From assembly GCA_024277285.1 (NCBI GenBank), contig JAJRVM010000033.1:1-29522 (forward strand): a stretch of 29,522 nt of DNA. Direction: 5' to 3'. Positions 1-9,547 of the stretch are shown here, in pieces. A model generated the notes under the pieces. It was not told where the DNA came from, did not search any database, and saw nothing but the letters and a program-made list of their open reading frames with translations. Positions within the stretch are counted from its first letter, which is position 1. The number at the start of each line of letters is the position of its first letter. This stretch comes from Planctomycetota bacterium (GTDB taxonomy: Bacteria > Planctomycetota > Planctomycetia > Pirellulales > Pirellulaceae). The position numbers were made by a program, and so were the translations under genes.

Positions 1-96
1 GCGGCGATCGCTGCGCTCACGCCAGCTCCACCCATGCCCCTGGTATAGGAACGTCCCTTCGGGACTGGAACAAAAAACCGATATGATAACGACGGC

Positions 97-131
97 GTAA
101 GCGTTCACGGCCAGAGGCCGTGAACGCTTAC
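97..131. repeat. Perfect 16-bp inverted repeat of the GTGAACGCTTAC family
   Basis: Two perfect 16-base arms (97-112 and 116-131) enclose a 3-base loop. Each arm carries the 12-mer GTGAACGCTTAC or its complement, a variant of the GTGAACGGTTAC motif found in several other spacers here. The second arm contains an in-frame GTG at 120 that lengthens the downstream reading frame and could be mistaken for its start. No T-tract follows, so it does not look like an intrinsic terminator. Its function is unknown. Confidence 0.85.
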
Positions 132-152
132 CTATCTTCCTTGGAGCAGATC

Positions 153-1502
<1,350 letters not shown>

Positions 1503-1555
1503 CGCGCTGTCTTTTGGCTGAGTCTTTGGCGGGGCGCAACTGCGGCGAGTAACTC

Positions 1556-1666
1556 CTGGCCCGGAGGGTCAGAACAGCCCTTGCCGGGGTCGTCAGACCC
1601 CGGAACCTGGCACCCTCAATCCCAAAAAGCCCCGGAGGGGCCGAATTCGGCTGAGCCCTGGGTAAC
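1556..1666. repeat. TGGCCCGGAGGG modular GC-rich element, copy 1
   Basis: This starts CTGGCCCGGAGGGTCAG and continues through CAGCCCTTGCCGGGGTCG and CCCCGGAACCTGGCA to AGCCCCGGAGGGG and CCGAATTCGGCTGAGCCC. The same modules in the same order recur at 6690-6830 and, on the other strand, at 12656-12843, 12897-13027 and 26907-26995. It fills most of the spacer between two co-directional genes. I see no reading frame worth calling. It resembles REP-type palindromic elements, but no RAYT-type transposase is present in the window. Confidence 0.75.
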
Positions 1667-1800
1667 TCGCTCATTTGCCCTTAAGCTGGGTTGTTGCGTA
1701 GAATAACGCGCGTCGTTTGTATTTGGCTGCACGGCGCAAACCGCGTCTTGATCCAGAGTGGAAGATCTGTGCGACGTCACGCTTGTGGAGGGCCCAAGTC

Positions 1801-3906
1801 ATGCGCGTCCGATGTCCTAACTGTTCGCATCCGATCGAACTGGTTGATGATCGCGAATTCGATGACTTGTCCTGTCCGTCATGCGGCAGCCGATTCGATC
1901 TATCGGACGATGATGACGCGACAGTCACGGCGGCGTTCACGGGCCGCGTGCCGGCATTACAGTGTTTTGAGCTGCTCGAGCCGATCGGAGTTGGCCAATT
2001 TGGGCGTGTTTGGCGTGCTCGTGACACGGAGCTCGAACGGTTCGTGGCGGTCAAGATTCCACATCGCCAGATTCTGACGGGAGCGGAAGCGGGATTCGTG
2101 GTGCGCGAAGCACGTGCCGCCGCCCAGTTGAATCACCCCAATCTAGTCACTGTGTACGAAGTGGGCCGTCACGACGACACGATCTATATCGTCAGCGAGT
2201 ACATTGACGGTGTGCCGTTGAACGAATGGCTGAAGCAGCACCAGTGTGATGCTCGACAAACGGCAACCCTTTGTGCACAGGTCGCTCGGGCACTGCACCA
2301 CGCCCATGATCTGGGTGTGGTCCACCGTGACTTAAAGCCGGGTAACATCGTGATGGACGCTCAATGCCAGCCGCACATCACCGATTTCGGGTTGGCCAAA
2401 CGCGAGGGAGGGGACGTGACGATCGCGGCCACTGGCCAGATTCTGGGCACTCCTGCCTACATGTCACCCGAGCAGGTTCGGGACGGCCATTCCGCGGATC
2501 GCCGCAGCGACGTCTACGGGCTTGGAGTGATCCTCTACGAGATGTTGACCGGCAAACGGCCGTTTGTTGGCGGCAAGCGGTTGTTGTTGCAACAAGTGTT
2601 GCACGACGATCCGCGGCCGCTGCGAGCGATCAACTCGAAAGTTTCAAAAGACCTGGAGACCATCTGCTTGAAGGCGATGGCCAAGCAGCCGAGGCAGCGT
2701 TATCAGACGGCGGCAAAGCTGGCGGACGATCTGGAGCGTCACTTGCGTGGCGAACCGATCCGCGCGCGACGCATTTCGCGTGTGAACCGAGCGATGCGCT
2801 GGGCTCGGCGCCGCCCCGCGGTGGCCGCGTCGATCGCCCTTGCCGCAATCGTGGTCGGTTTGCTGACGACACTCGCGTTATTGCCGTCGCGCGATGGCGC
2901 GACCTATGTCCCAGGTTCGTCCGAGGACGTTCGGCAGGTCCTCATCACGACCGAGCCATCGGGCGCTCAGGTGCGGTTGATCCCGCTGAACAGTTACAGT
3001 GGCCGGCCCGAACCGGAGCTGGCGATCGATGTTGGTACGAGCCCGGTCACGGCAATCTGCGAACCTGGTAACTACCTGGTCGTGGCGTATCAGAATGATC
3101 GGTTGTTCCACGAAGTGTATCGGTACTTACCACCCAAACACGAAAAGCGACCTGGCATGTTTCCGCATCTGGCGTGGAAGGAAACGGATGGCAAGATAGC
3201 ATGGCCTGCAATTCAGTTGTTTTCCAACGACCAGGTGATTGGCAATATGGCGCGTGTTGAGGGTGGTGCCTTTGTGATGCGCACGATCGACCCAGGTTGC
3301 GATTGCGAAGTGGTGGTTCCCAGTTTCTACATTGATACTCACGAAGCGACTTTTGCGCAGCTCGAAAATGCCCAGTTGAAGATCCCGGGTCGTTTCCAGC
3401 GCGATAAGCCACCTGCCGATATGCCGATTCATAACGTCACTTGGGACGAAGCGACCGTCTATGCGGAACAGCTCGGCAAACGCCTGCCGCGCGAGGAAGC
3501 GTTTCAGTATGTGGTCACGCAGGCAGGCACCCATCTGACGCGTGATGGCTGGCAGCTCGTGACCAAGAACGTACCGCTCCCGGAAACCGACGCCCTGCTC
3601 GATCGGCTTGAATGGGACGCGTTGAGCGAGCCGTTGGTCGGTATGCGGTCGAATGTCCTGGAGTGGACGGTGAACCGGTTCACCGGCTCGGATATTGGTG
3701 AGAAGCAACGCATCGTGCGCGGTGGTTTCTCTCTTTCGACCACCAGCGTGAACCCCGTCAGCGATCGGGGCGGACCGCCGCCGCGATTGTTTCGACCTCT
3801 TTACAAGCCGAGTCAACGGGTCGGGTTCCGTTGTGTACGTAGCCTTCATCCGTCGCTGCGCACGGACGATCTGATCCAGTTGCGGGCAATTGACCGCAGC
3901 AATTGA
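1801..3906 (+). CDS. Transmembrane Ser/Thr protein kinase with zinc ribbon and FGE/SUMF1-like C-terminal domain
   Basis: A 701-residue PknB-type kinase. An N-terminal zinc ribbon (C5, C8, C25, C28) is followed by the kinase domain from about residue 56. It shows the glycine loop GVGQFGRV, lysine K85 in VAVKIP, HRDLKPGN with catalytic D177, DFGLAK with D195, and SPE in the activation segment, so it should be active. A single membrane segment lies at about 341-363, after an Arg-rich stretch. The outer part begins with about 110 residues containing TTEPSGAQVRL, which resembles a PEGA-type beta domain. From about residue 480 a formylglycine-generating-enzyme-like domain follows (VEGGAFVM, VTWDEA, NVLEWT, IVRGGF, VGFRCVR). 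The ATG at 1801 is preferred: GGAGG at 1787-1791 is 9 bases upstream and the zinc ribbon starts at once. A TTG at 1717 would add 28 unconvincing residues. The FGE-like domain is probably a sensor or ligand-binding fold rather than an enzyme. Confidence 0.93.
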   Translation: MRVRCPNCSHPIELVDDREFDDLSCPSCGSRFDLSDDDDATVTAAFTGRVPALQCFELLEPIGVGQFGRVWRARDTELERFVAVKIPHRQILTGAEAGFVVREARAAAQLNHPNLVTVYEVGRHDDTIYIVSEYIDGVPLNEWLKQHQCDARQTATLCAQVARALHHAHDLGVVHRDLKPGNIVMDAQCQPHITDFGLAKREGGDVTIAATGQILGTPAYMSPEQVRDGHSADRRSDVYGLGVILYEMLTGKRPFVGGKRLLLQQVLHDDPRPLRAINSKVSKDLETICLKAMAKQPRQRYQTAAKLADDLERHLRGEPIRARRISRVNRAMRWARRRPAVAASIALAAIVVGLLTTLALLPSRDGATYVPGSSEDVRQVLITTEPSGAQVRLIPLNSYSGRPEPELAIDVGTSPVTAICEPGNYLVVAYQNDRLFHEVYRYLPPKHEKRPGMFPHLAWKETDGKIAWPAIQLFSNDQVIGNMARVEGGAFVMRTIDPGCDCEVVVPSFYIDTHEATFAQLENAQLKIPGRFQRDKPPADMPIHNVTWDEATVYAEQLGKRLPREEAFQYVVTQAGTHLTRDGWQLVTKNVPLPETDALLDRLEWDALSEPLVGMRSNVLEWTVNRFTGSDIGEKQRIVRGGFSLSTTSVNPVSDRGGPPPRLFRPLYKPSQRVGFRCVRSLHPSLRTDDLIQLRAIDRSN

Positions 3907-3930
3907 TAACCGTTCATGCGCAATCCTAAC

Positions 3931-4110
3931 AGTTTAGCCGAAGAAGTCATGTCGCTTTCAAGAGACTCCCATGGGCTTGTCCCATGGGTGAAAGCGCCTG
4001 GTGAGCTACCCGCGATGCCTACCAATCCTCTTCACCCACCGCGCAAGGCGGTGGGGGTCGACCGATGGAAAATGAACTCGAGTGCGCGTCTCATTTCAGA
4101 TGGCTAAACA
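3931..4110 (+). repeat. Two-hairpin GGGCTTG element, copy 1
   Basis: About 170 bases carrying two strong hairpins. The first, at 3968-3988, is a CCCATGGG stem around GGGCTTGTCCC. The second, at 4035-4055, pairs CCCACCGC with GCGGTGGG. A nearly identical element lies inverted at 20588-20758. The ends, including AAGTCATGTCGCTTTCAA and GGTCGACCGATGGAAAA, are conserved and about 30 bases between the hairpins differ. A reduced relative lies at 15911-16086. A short frame starting MSLSRDSHGLVPWVK is open in both copies but diverges after the first hairpin, so I do not call it a gene. The element fills the spacer between two convergent genes. Confidence 0.85.
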
Positions 4111-4132
4111 ATTGGCTTGTTTCCTTCGGCCT

Positions 4133-4182
4133 TCTGCGGTTCGTTTTCTTCGTGAAGTGTGAATTCTCGTGAACGGTTACGG
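4133..4182 (+). repeat. GTGAACGGTTAC motif with TTCTGCGGTTC leader
   Basis: An exact GTGAACGGTTAC lies at 4169-4180, preceded about 35 bases earlier by TTCTGCGGTTC. The same pair with similar spacing occurs at 29116-29164. The site sits just past the end of the minus-strand Cys-rich gene. Function unknown. Confidence 0.6.
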
Positions 4183-4198
4183 AAAACTCAGGGACCGG

Positions 4199-5056
4199 TC
4201 ACGGCAGGAACACGACGTAGTGACGTGTTTCATGGGCGATGGCGACGCGCAACAAGTAGGCTTTGTCGGCAATCTTCGTCGCGTCCTTGACAACCGCATT
4301 GCCTCTCGGCGGCGCCTTCGTTTCATAGCCGAATCCGTGGCGACGGTCTGAGCTTGTGGATGTAAACCAATCAAGGCGGATGTTCTTGATTGGGGCGTTC
4401 TTGTCACTCTTGGCAGCGGGCGCATCAGGTACCTGCCATCTGACCACCACACCTGGCAGTTGGTCGCCCGGCAAGGTCTCCGGCCGGTAGTCTCCACGAG
4501 CTTTCAGAGTTACCCCAACAGGAAGGCCTTGTTTGAGCAAACGGGCATCAATGAAATGCCGTTTTGATGCCAAGGTGGGCGGGCCATTTCGAGTTGAACT
4601 GGAATCCGCCGCATCAGGCTCGTCGGGAATGGGGATTGCAATGCTGGTTACCTGACCTGTGTCATAGCACTTGTCGCAATTGGCACAGCTGCCATTTTGC
4701 GTAACCGTAACGTCGCAACTGCCGGTGTAAGTGCCGGGCTGGTTACCGGGGCATTCGCTAACATCGTAAACACAATACTGACACACGTCATTTTCGTCGT
4801 GGAAACAGCCGACAATACCATAGGGACAGAATTGGCCGGGTGCGCATGCGGCCTTGGGTAATGCCGTCTTTTGGTCTTGTGGTTCGCAGCAAGTCGGTTG
4901 GCAGTAAGTCGGTTGGCAGACCACCGGTCGGCAGTGGCGGCGAAACAGACGGCAACGCCCGAACCAGCCGCTCTGGGCAGATTCGGCCACGCCCAACATG
5001 ACCAACAGAAACAAGATGGTAGCCAATCGCCACTGACAATTTCGTCGATTCGTCAT
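4199..5056 (-). CDS. Secreted Cys-rich protein, unknown function
   Basis: A 285-residue protein I cannot assign to a family. It opens with a signal peptide (basic MTNRRNCQWR, then the hydrophobic ATILFLLVMLGVAESAQS). Next comes a striking Cys/Pro segment, CRPVVCQPTYCQPTCCEP, and further pairs such as CQYC and CANCDKC. Cysteines are confined to the first half, where at least 20 could form disulfides or bind metal outside the cytoplasm. The C-terminal half lacks cysteine, is mixed in composition and ends HETRHYVVFLP. Short secreted proteins with C-x-P-x-C repeats are familiar in planctomycetes, where a cell-wall or S-layer role has been discussed; that role is inference here. The start is supported by AAGGTG a few bases before the ATG. 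It is divergent from the LarA-like gene and convergent with the kinase gene. Confidence 0.8.
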   Translation of the reverse strand: MTNRRNCQWRLATILFLLVMLGVAESAQSGWFGRCRLFRRHCRPVVCQPTYCQPTCCEPQDQKTALPKAACAPGQFCPYGIVGCFHDENDVCQYCVYDVSECPGNQPGTYTGSCDVTVTQNGSCANCDKCYDTGQVTSIAIPIPDEPDAADSSSTRNGPPTLASKRHFIDARLLKQGLPVGVTLKARGDYRPETLPGDQLPGVVVRWQVPDAPAAKSDKNAPIKNIRLDWFTSTSSDRRHGFGYETKAPPRGNAVVKDATKIADKAYLLRVAIAHETRHYVVFLP

Positions 5057-5161
5057 TTTCGCACCTTTTGTGAGAGTCGAGCGTCAAGCGTCGCGAGAGG
5101 AACCGCGCCAACGTGACCATACCCCAAATAACAGCGTCAAGCAAATTGCGTCGGTGCATCC

Positions 5162-5290
5162 GCGGCCCTTCAGGCCTCCGGTGTTCGGTGCGGCGATAAC
5201 CCAGGCCTGCGTTCGCCTGCGGCTCACTCCGACCTGGGCTATCATAGCGCCGGGCCCGTTGGCCCGGCCCTGCGGCGCTGAGCCCGGCCG
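5162..5290 (+). repeat. CCCAGGCCT palindromic element, copy 1
   Basis: Contains GCCCTTCAGGCCTCCGG, then CCCAGGCCTGCGTTCGCC and CTCCGACCTGGG (CCCAGG pairing with CCTGGG), then the hairpin CGGGCCCGTTGGCCCGG. The reverse complement of 9413-9523 follows the same path with roughly 85 % identity by eye over about 108 bases. It lies in the divergent spacer between the Cys-rich gene and the LarA-like gene, so it may overlap their control regions. I recognise no promoter there. Confidence 0.75.
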
Positions 5291-5377
5291 CTCGACCGTC
5301 TTGCGGTGCGGGGGCATTCTTGCCACACTCGATGAGTACGTCCAACGGTGATTGTTCATAACTAGCGAGTTACGCAC

Positions 5378-6667
5378 ATGACTGTCTACATCGCTCTTGG
5401 TGATGCCAATACTCAACTTACCGATCCACAAATTCACGCGGCGTTGGTGGACGTTTTCGATCAACTTGGGCCGCGGCAACGCGTGCTGGCGCTGCCACCC
5501 GATTTCACTCGCCAACACAGTCATGCGGGCCCACTGACCTGCATGACGCACCAATACTATGGTGACCGGCTGGTCGATGTGATGCCTGCGTTGGGCACTC
5601 ACGAGCCGATGTCGCCCGCGGAATTGAATGCGATGTTTCCGTCGGTACCGAAGTCGTTGATTCGCGCGCACGATTGGCGGCGCGACGTGGTGACGGTCGG
5701 TACGGTTCCGGCCGAATTTGTCAGCGAGGTGACCGAGGGGCTGTCGGATGAGCCGTGGCCTGCCCAGCTGAACAAGCTGGTTTGGGAAGGCGGGCATGAC
5801 TTGGTCGTTTCGATTGGCCAGGTGGTGCCTCACGAAGTGATTGGCATGGCGAACTACAACAAGAACCTGTTCGTCGGAACGGGTGGCGCGATGGGGATCA
5901 ATCGCAGCCATTTCATCGGTGCCACCTATGGCATGGAACGCATGATGGGGCGTGCCGATACGCCGCTGCGACGTATCTTGAACTACGCCCAGGACCATTT
6001 CTGTGGTCATCTGCCATGGCTGTTCCTGTTAACGGTGATTGGCCCTGACGCCGATGGCCATAACGTCGTGCGCGGCCTGTTTGCAGGCGATGACCACGAG
6101 TGTTTCGAGTTGGCCAGCAAGCTGGCCGCCGAAGTGAATGTGACGTTGTTGGACGAAGAGCCCAAGAAAGTGGTTGTCTATTTGGACCCCAGCGAGTTCA
6201 AGAGCACGTGGTTGGGCAACAAAGCCGTCTACCGAACTCGCATGGCTATTGCCGACGAGGGGCAGTTGGTCGTCTTGGCGCCGGCGGTCAAGATGTTCGG
6301 CGAGGACGCGGAGATCGATCGGATGATCCGCAAATACGGCTACCGAACCACGCCCGAGATCATGCAGTTTGTCCGTGAAAACGCCGACCTGCGGGCTAAT
6401 CTGTCAGCTGCGGCGCACATGATCCACGGTTCAAGTGAACGGCGGTTCCGCGTCATCTACTGTCCCGGGTGTTTGACGCGCGGCGAAATCGAAGGCGTCG
6501 GCTACGAGTACGCGGATTTGGCGCAGATGCAAGCTCGTTACGATCCCGAAACACTCCAGGATGGTTGGAATACGATGCCTGACCAGGAGCGTATCTTCTT
6601 CATTCGTAACCCGGCACTCGGGCTTTGGGCCGCGCGCAGGCGGTTCGAGGCCAGTGGGAGTCGGTAG
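5378..6667 (+). CDS. LarA-like nickel-pincer racemase/epimerase (DUF2088 family)
   Basis: A 429-residue member of the lactate-racemase (LarA) family, close to the usual length. LarA carries a nickel-pincer nucleotide on a lysine and interconverts alpha-hydroxyacid stereoisomers. The cofactor motif is present as PPDFTR (D42, R45), followed by GTH (H75). H152 (VVPHEV), K162 (NYNKN) and H178 (NRSH) are spaced 10 and 16 residues apart. This is exactly the spacing of LarA His174, Lys184 (cofactor tether) and His200 (nickel ligand), so the active site appears intact. Real substrates of the family include lactate, malate, phenyllactate and sugar acids, and sequence cannot decide between them. The cofactor genes larB, larC and larE are not in the window. 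The ATG at 5378 is preceded by only a weak ribosome site (GCGAG). Confidence 0.88.
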   Translation: MTVYIALGDANTQLTDPQIHAALVDVFDQLGPRQRVLALPPDFTRQHSHAGPLTCMTHQYYGDRLVDVMPALGTHEPMSPAELNAMFPSVPKSLIRAHDWRRDVVTVGTVPAEFVSEVTEGLSDEPWPAQLNKLVWEGGHDLVVSIGQVVPHEVIGMANYNKNLFVGTGGAMGINRSHFIGATYGMERMMGRADTPLRRILNYAQDHFCGHLPWLFLLTVIGPDADGHNVVRGLFAGDDHECFELASKLAAEVNVTLLDEEPKKVVVYLDPSEFKSTWLGNKAVYRTRMAIADEGQLVVLAPAVKMFGEDAEIDRMIRKYGYRTTPEIMQFVRENADLRANLSAAAHMIHGSSERRFRVIYCPGCLTRGEIEGVGYEYADLAQMQARYDPETLQDGWNTMPDQERIFFIRNPALGLWAARRRFEASGSR

Positions 6668-6689
6668 GCCCAGCTACGCCCGAACCACT

Positions 6690-6830
6690 CCTGGCCCGGA
6701 GGGGCGCACTTCCTGTATCGCCCCTGCCGGGGCTTGCCGATTCTGGTTCAAACCGTACCGGTGCCTTACGGCACCAGCAGAGGCTGTAGCGGCCCTCCGG
6801 GCCGAATTCGGCTGAGCCCTTGGCGGGCCC
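6690..6830. repeat. TGGCCCGGAGGG modular GC-rich element, copy 2
   Basis: Begins CTGGCCCGGAGGGGCG about 25 bases after the LarA-like stop. It then shows CGCCCCTGCCGGGGC, the hairpin CCGGTGCCTTACGGCACC, CAGAGGCTGTAGCGG and CCCTCCGGGCCGAATTC, ending GGCTGAGCCC as copy 1 does. The following 250 bases up to the HDOD gene hold no gene, only a short CAGCGCGCGCTTGCGC palindrome-like stretch near 6843. The promoter of the HDOD gene must lie there, but I cannot place it. Confidence 0.7.
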
Positions 6831-7080
6831 AGCTACGAATTCCAGCGCGCGCTTGCGCTAACCGACACAATCGGCACAGGGCAAACTGGACCGAACGATC
6901 GCGTCGATAAGCTATGTTTCTTATGGAAGCAGTTTTCAACCGATCGGTCCGGTACCGCGCGCGTCGCTTTTCTTCACGCGGCTCTGAGCCCTTGGTTTTT
7001 GTGGTATCCCGAGATCCTGTCAAATTGATTCGGGTCTGCGGAAATATGAGTAGCCTGCGCAATCAGGTGACGAGGTTTCA

Positions 7081-8052
7081 ATGATTCAGAGCGCACATAC
7101 GGCCGCCATGGACCGACTTATCGATCGAGTCGACCGCTTGCACAGTGCTCCGCAAGTGGCTTGCCAGGTCTTAACTTTGTTGCAGAACGAAGAGTTTGAA
7201 ACATACGAGCTGGTCCAGTGTCTCGAGTCGGATCCGGCTTTGGCGGCGTCCGTGTTGCGGCTGGTCAATTCTTCGTATTTTGGCTTGGCTCGCAACATTG
7301 CCAGCCTCCAACATGCGGTAACTTACCTTGGCACCCGCTCATTGCGCCTGGCCGTATTGAGTTTCGGGTTGCTCAAACAGTTGGTCGAAGATACGCCCGC
7401 CGACGTGTATCAAGATTACTGGCGCCGCTCACTCTCCATGGCTTCGGTCGCCTCGCGCCTGGCGGTGTACAAACCTGAGTTGGCGCCGGACGAAGCGTAC
7501 AGCGCCGGTCTGTTGGCGGACGTTGGGATGCTGCTGTTAGCTCAAACCGAGACCAAGAGCTACATCAAGCTGTACCAAAAAGTGGGCCATGGCACGATGT
7601 TGGTCGAGTCGGAACGCGAGCTCTACGGATTCCACCATGGTGAACTCGGCGGCCGTTTGCTTGCGCGTTGGAACTTGCCCGAATCGTTGGCCGACGCGGT
7701 TACTCAGCATCATCAGGCCCCCGTTGCCGACGATCCGCTTGCGCTTTCCAATTACGCCGCGAATCTAATGGCGGATGCCCTTTGGACACCGCAATCGTCG
7801 CAAGTCCACGCCGCGCGCCAGTTGTTGGAAGCTGAGTATCGGCTGACGCTTGATGGTTTCATCACGCTGGCAGTCGATTGCAAGGAGATTATTCGCGATA
7901 GTGCGGATGTCTATCGAGTGCGTCTGTCGGGCAACATCGATTGCGACGCGATTCTCGAACAGGCTCGAGCCCAATACATGGACGAGGCGATGGAGGCGGC
8001 CATCGATTGGGACAGCCTCGCCGCCGTCGCTCGCCAGGATGACGTCTTCTGA
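7081..8052 (+). CDS. HDOD-domain signalling protein
   Basis: A 323-residue protein dominated by an HDOD domain (about residues 10-215), a helical fold derived from HD phosphohydrolases. Typical elements are VLRLVNSSYFGL, the LQHAVTYLGTRSLRLAVLS helix and AGLLADVGMLLLAQ. In the last, the HD dyad of true phosphohydrolases is replaced by AD, so catalysis is unlikely and a regulatory or scaffolding role in signalling, motility or cell-cycle control is expected. Gly/His-rich FHHGELGG and AVTQHHQAP follow. The last 90 residues are helical without a recognised output domain. GAGG at 7072-7075 is 5 bases before the ATG. It stands alone and is convergent with nagA. Confidence 0.9.
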   Translation: MIQSAHTAAMDRLIDRVDRLHSAPQVACQVLTLLQNEEFETYELVQCLESDPALAASVLRLVNSSYFGLARNIASLQHAVTYLGTRSLRLAVLSFGLLKQLVEDTPADVYQDYWRRSLSMASVASRLAVYKPELAPDEAYSAGLLADVGMLLLAQTETKSYIKLYQKVGHGTMLVESERELYGFHHGELGGRLLARWNLPESLADAVTQHHQAPVADDPLALSNYAANLMADALWTPQSSQVHAARQLLEAEYRLTLDGFITLAVDCKEIIRDSADVYRVRLSGNIDCDAILEQARAQYMDEAMEAAIDWDSLAAVARQDDVF

Positions 8053-8077
8053 ACGGTAGTGGCGTTTGCAGTTGAGG

Positions 8078-8110
8078 AACCGCTAATCGACGCTGATAAA
8101 CGCTAATCAC
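8078..8110. repeat. Short tandem repeat of ACGCTGATAA-like units
   Basis: Three imperfect units (CCGCTAATCG, ACGCTGATAA, ACGCTAATCA) fill the 87-base spacer between the convergent HDOD and nagA genes. Similar units open the two long repeats at 10851 and 29245. Such roughly 10- to 12-base units are a common intergenic repeat type in several phyla; no function is known to me. Confidence 0.65.
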
Positions 8111-8139
8111 TTTCAGGACGCGGCTTGCTGTGCCACCAA

Positions 8140-9342
8140 CTATGACCGCGTCGTCTCTTCCGGCTGACTGGCGGCACCGTTCGGCTGCTCCTTTTCCCAA
8201 ACACATTGGCCGCCGCGAAACGTGGCGAGGATCTCGATGGCACCGTCCCGGGTCATTTCGAATTGGATCAGATCACCCGGACTGCCAACATCGAGCGAAC
8301 CGCAGTCGAGCTTGAGTAGGCGTGCGGGCCGCGTGCTGGCCATGTCGATTGCCGCCGCCAGATCGATTCCTGCAAACCGCATGATGTTCGTGATTCCCAC
8401 GGCCAGCGGCATGGTCGCGCCTGCCAGATACTCGCGCTGCCCGGCCACGACCACGCGGCCGTCGTCCAACACTTCGACGGCACCAAGCCCGGTGCGTTCA
8501 TACAAACCGGGCTGAGCTCCAGCCATGCTGGTCATGTCACTTACCAGCACCACGCGTTGCGCGGTCTTCCCACGCACCATCGCCTTGACGACTTCTGGTG
8601 GCAAATGAAAACCGTCGGCAATCAAGCTGGCGGTCAATTGGTCGTTACTCAACTGGTCCCAAATATAGTTGGGGTGACGGGTGATCGAGGCGTGAGCGCC
8701 GTTGCCCAGATGCGTGCTCATGCTTGCCCCCGCCTCGACCACGGCGTCGATCTGCTGCGAATTGGCGTTGGTATGTCCGATCGAAACGATGACGCCCTGC
8801 GCTGTGGCTTGGCGCGTGAACTCGACGGCCGAGGGGTATTCGGGAGAAAGCGTAATGATCTTGATATGCCCGCGTGCGGCTTCCTGCAACCGCTGAAACT
8901 CATCCCAATCCGGCGCGCGGCAATGCTTCGCGGGATGCGCACCACGTGGACCATCTTCCACCGAGATGTAAGGGCCTTCCAAATGGACACCCGCGGTGCG
9001 CGACCGGACTGTTTCACGCGTGGCGATCGCTTCGGCAATGGTGCCAAGCACGTGGAGCAGCAGGTCATGCTCCTGCGTGATCACGGTCGGCAAGTAGCAC
9101 GTAATGCCCAGCCGGTCCATCGCCAGACTGACTTGCTCGACCGCGTCACCGTCCAACTCGCGCGTGGTGAATTCGAGGCCACCGAAACCGTTCACCTGCA
9201 GATCCACCAACCCGGGAGCCAATAGCGGGAGCTCGCTTTTTTCGCCGCAACGTAACGTCTCGACACTGGCAATCGTGCCGTTTTCAATCTCGATTGTCAC
9301 CGGCTGTTCGTGATCGTATCGTCTTCCGTCTAAACGCATCAT
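8140..9342 (-). CDS. nagA: N-acetylglucosamine-6-phosphate deacetylase
   Basis: A 400-residue amidohydrolase that removes acetate from GlcNAc-6-phosphate, feeding amino sugars into glycolysis or cell-wall recycling. Family signatures in order are APGLVDLQVNGFGG near residue 45, VHLEGPYIS with the metal-binding glutamate, SIGHTNA and THLGNGAHA with the two metal-ligand histidines, and LVSDMTSMAG with the catalytic aspartate. Length is normal (380-400). The start is one of two adjacent ATGs at 9342 and 9339, preceded by the purine-rich GGGGAGAGT. About 200 bases separate it from cysQ upstream on the same strand, most of it a repeat element, so co-transcription is uncertain. No nagB or transporter is nearby. 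Confidence 0.93.
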   Translation of the reverse strand: MMRLDGRRYDHEQPVTIEIENGTIASVETLRCGEKSELPLLAPGLVDLQVNGFGGLEFTTRELDGDAVEQVSLAMDRLGITCYLPTVITQEHDLLLHVLGTIAEAIATRETVRSRTAGVHLEGPYISVEDGPRGAHPAKHCRAPDWDEFQRLQEAARGHIKIITLSPEYPSAVEFTRQATAQGVIVSIGHTNANSQQIDAVVEAGASMSTHLGNGAHASITRHPNYIWDQLSNDQLTASLIADGFHLPPEVVKAMVRGKTAQRVVLVSDMTSMAGAQPGLYERTGLGAVEVLDDGRVVVAGQREYLAGATMPLAVGITNIMRFAGIDLAAAIDMASTRPARLLKLDCGSLDVGSPGDLIQFEMTRDGAIEILATFRGGQCVWEKEQPNGAASQPEETTRS

Positions 9343-9409
9343 ACTCTCCCCCCCCGTTGGCTGTCTGCCGCCGTAGATGACCGCCTGGGATTATAGCACA
9401 ACAGGACAC

Positions 9410-9524
9410 CGCCGCGGGCCGGGCCAACGGGCCCGGCGCTATGGAAGCCCAGGTCGGAGCGAGCCGTAGGCGAGCGGAGGCCTGGGTTACCGCCCCACCG
9501 AAACCCGTAGGCCTGAAAGGCCGT
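9410..9524 (-). repeat. CCCAGGCCT palindromic element, copy 2 (inverted)
   Basis: The reverse complement matches 5162-5270 module by module: the CTTTCAGGCCT hairpin, GGTAACCCAGGCCT, CTCCGACCTGGGC, then CATAGCGCCGGGCCCG. It occupies the spacer between cysQ and nagA. Differences are scattered point changes with the palindromic stems kept. Confidence 0.75.
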
Positions 9525-9547
9525 ACCGGACGCCCGTTGGAGCGCGC

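Noticed and set aside
120..152. GTG start at 120 for the enolase-superfamily gene
   Set aside because: It lies inside the second arm of a perfect hairpin repeat; GTG 153 has a ribosome site at the right distance and begins the conserved region.
1717..1800. TTG start extending the kinase by 28 residues
   Set aside because: ATG 1801 follows GGAGG by 9 bases and starts directly with the zinc ribbon; the extension is Arg-rich with no similarity.
3916..4107. Reading frame beginning MRNPNSLAEEVMSLS, and its relative at 20457-20741 (-)
   Set aside because: Both are carried by copies of the two-hairpin repeat and diverge right after the first hairpin; more likely repeat sequence than protein.
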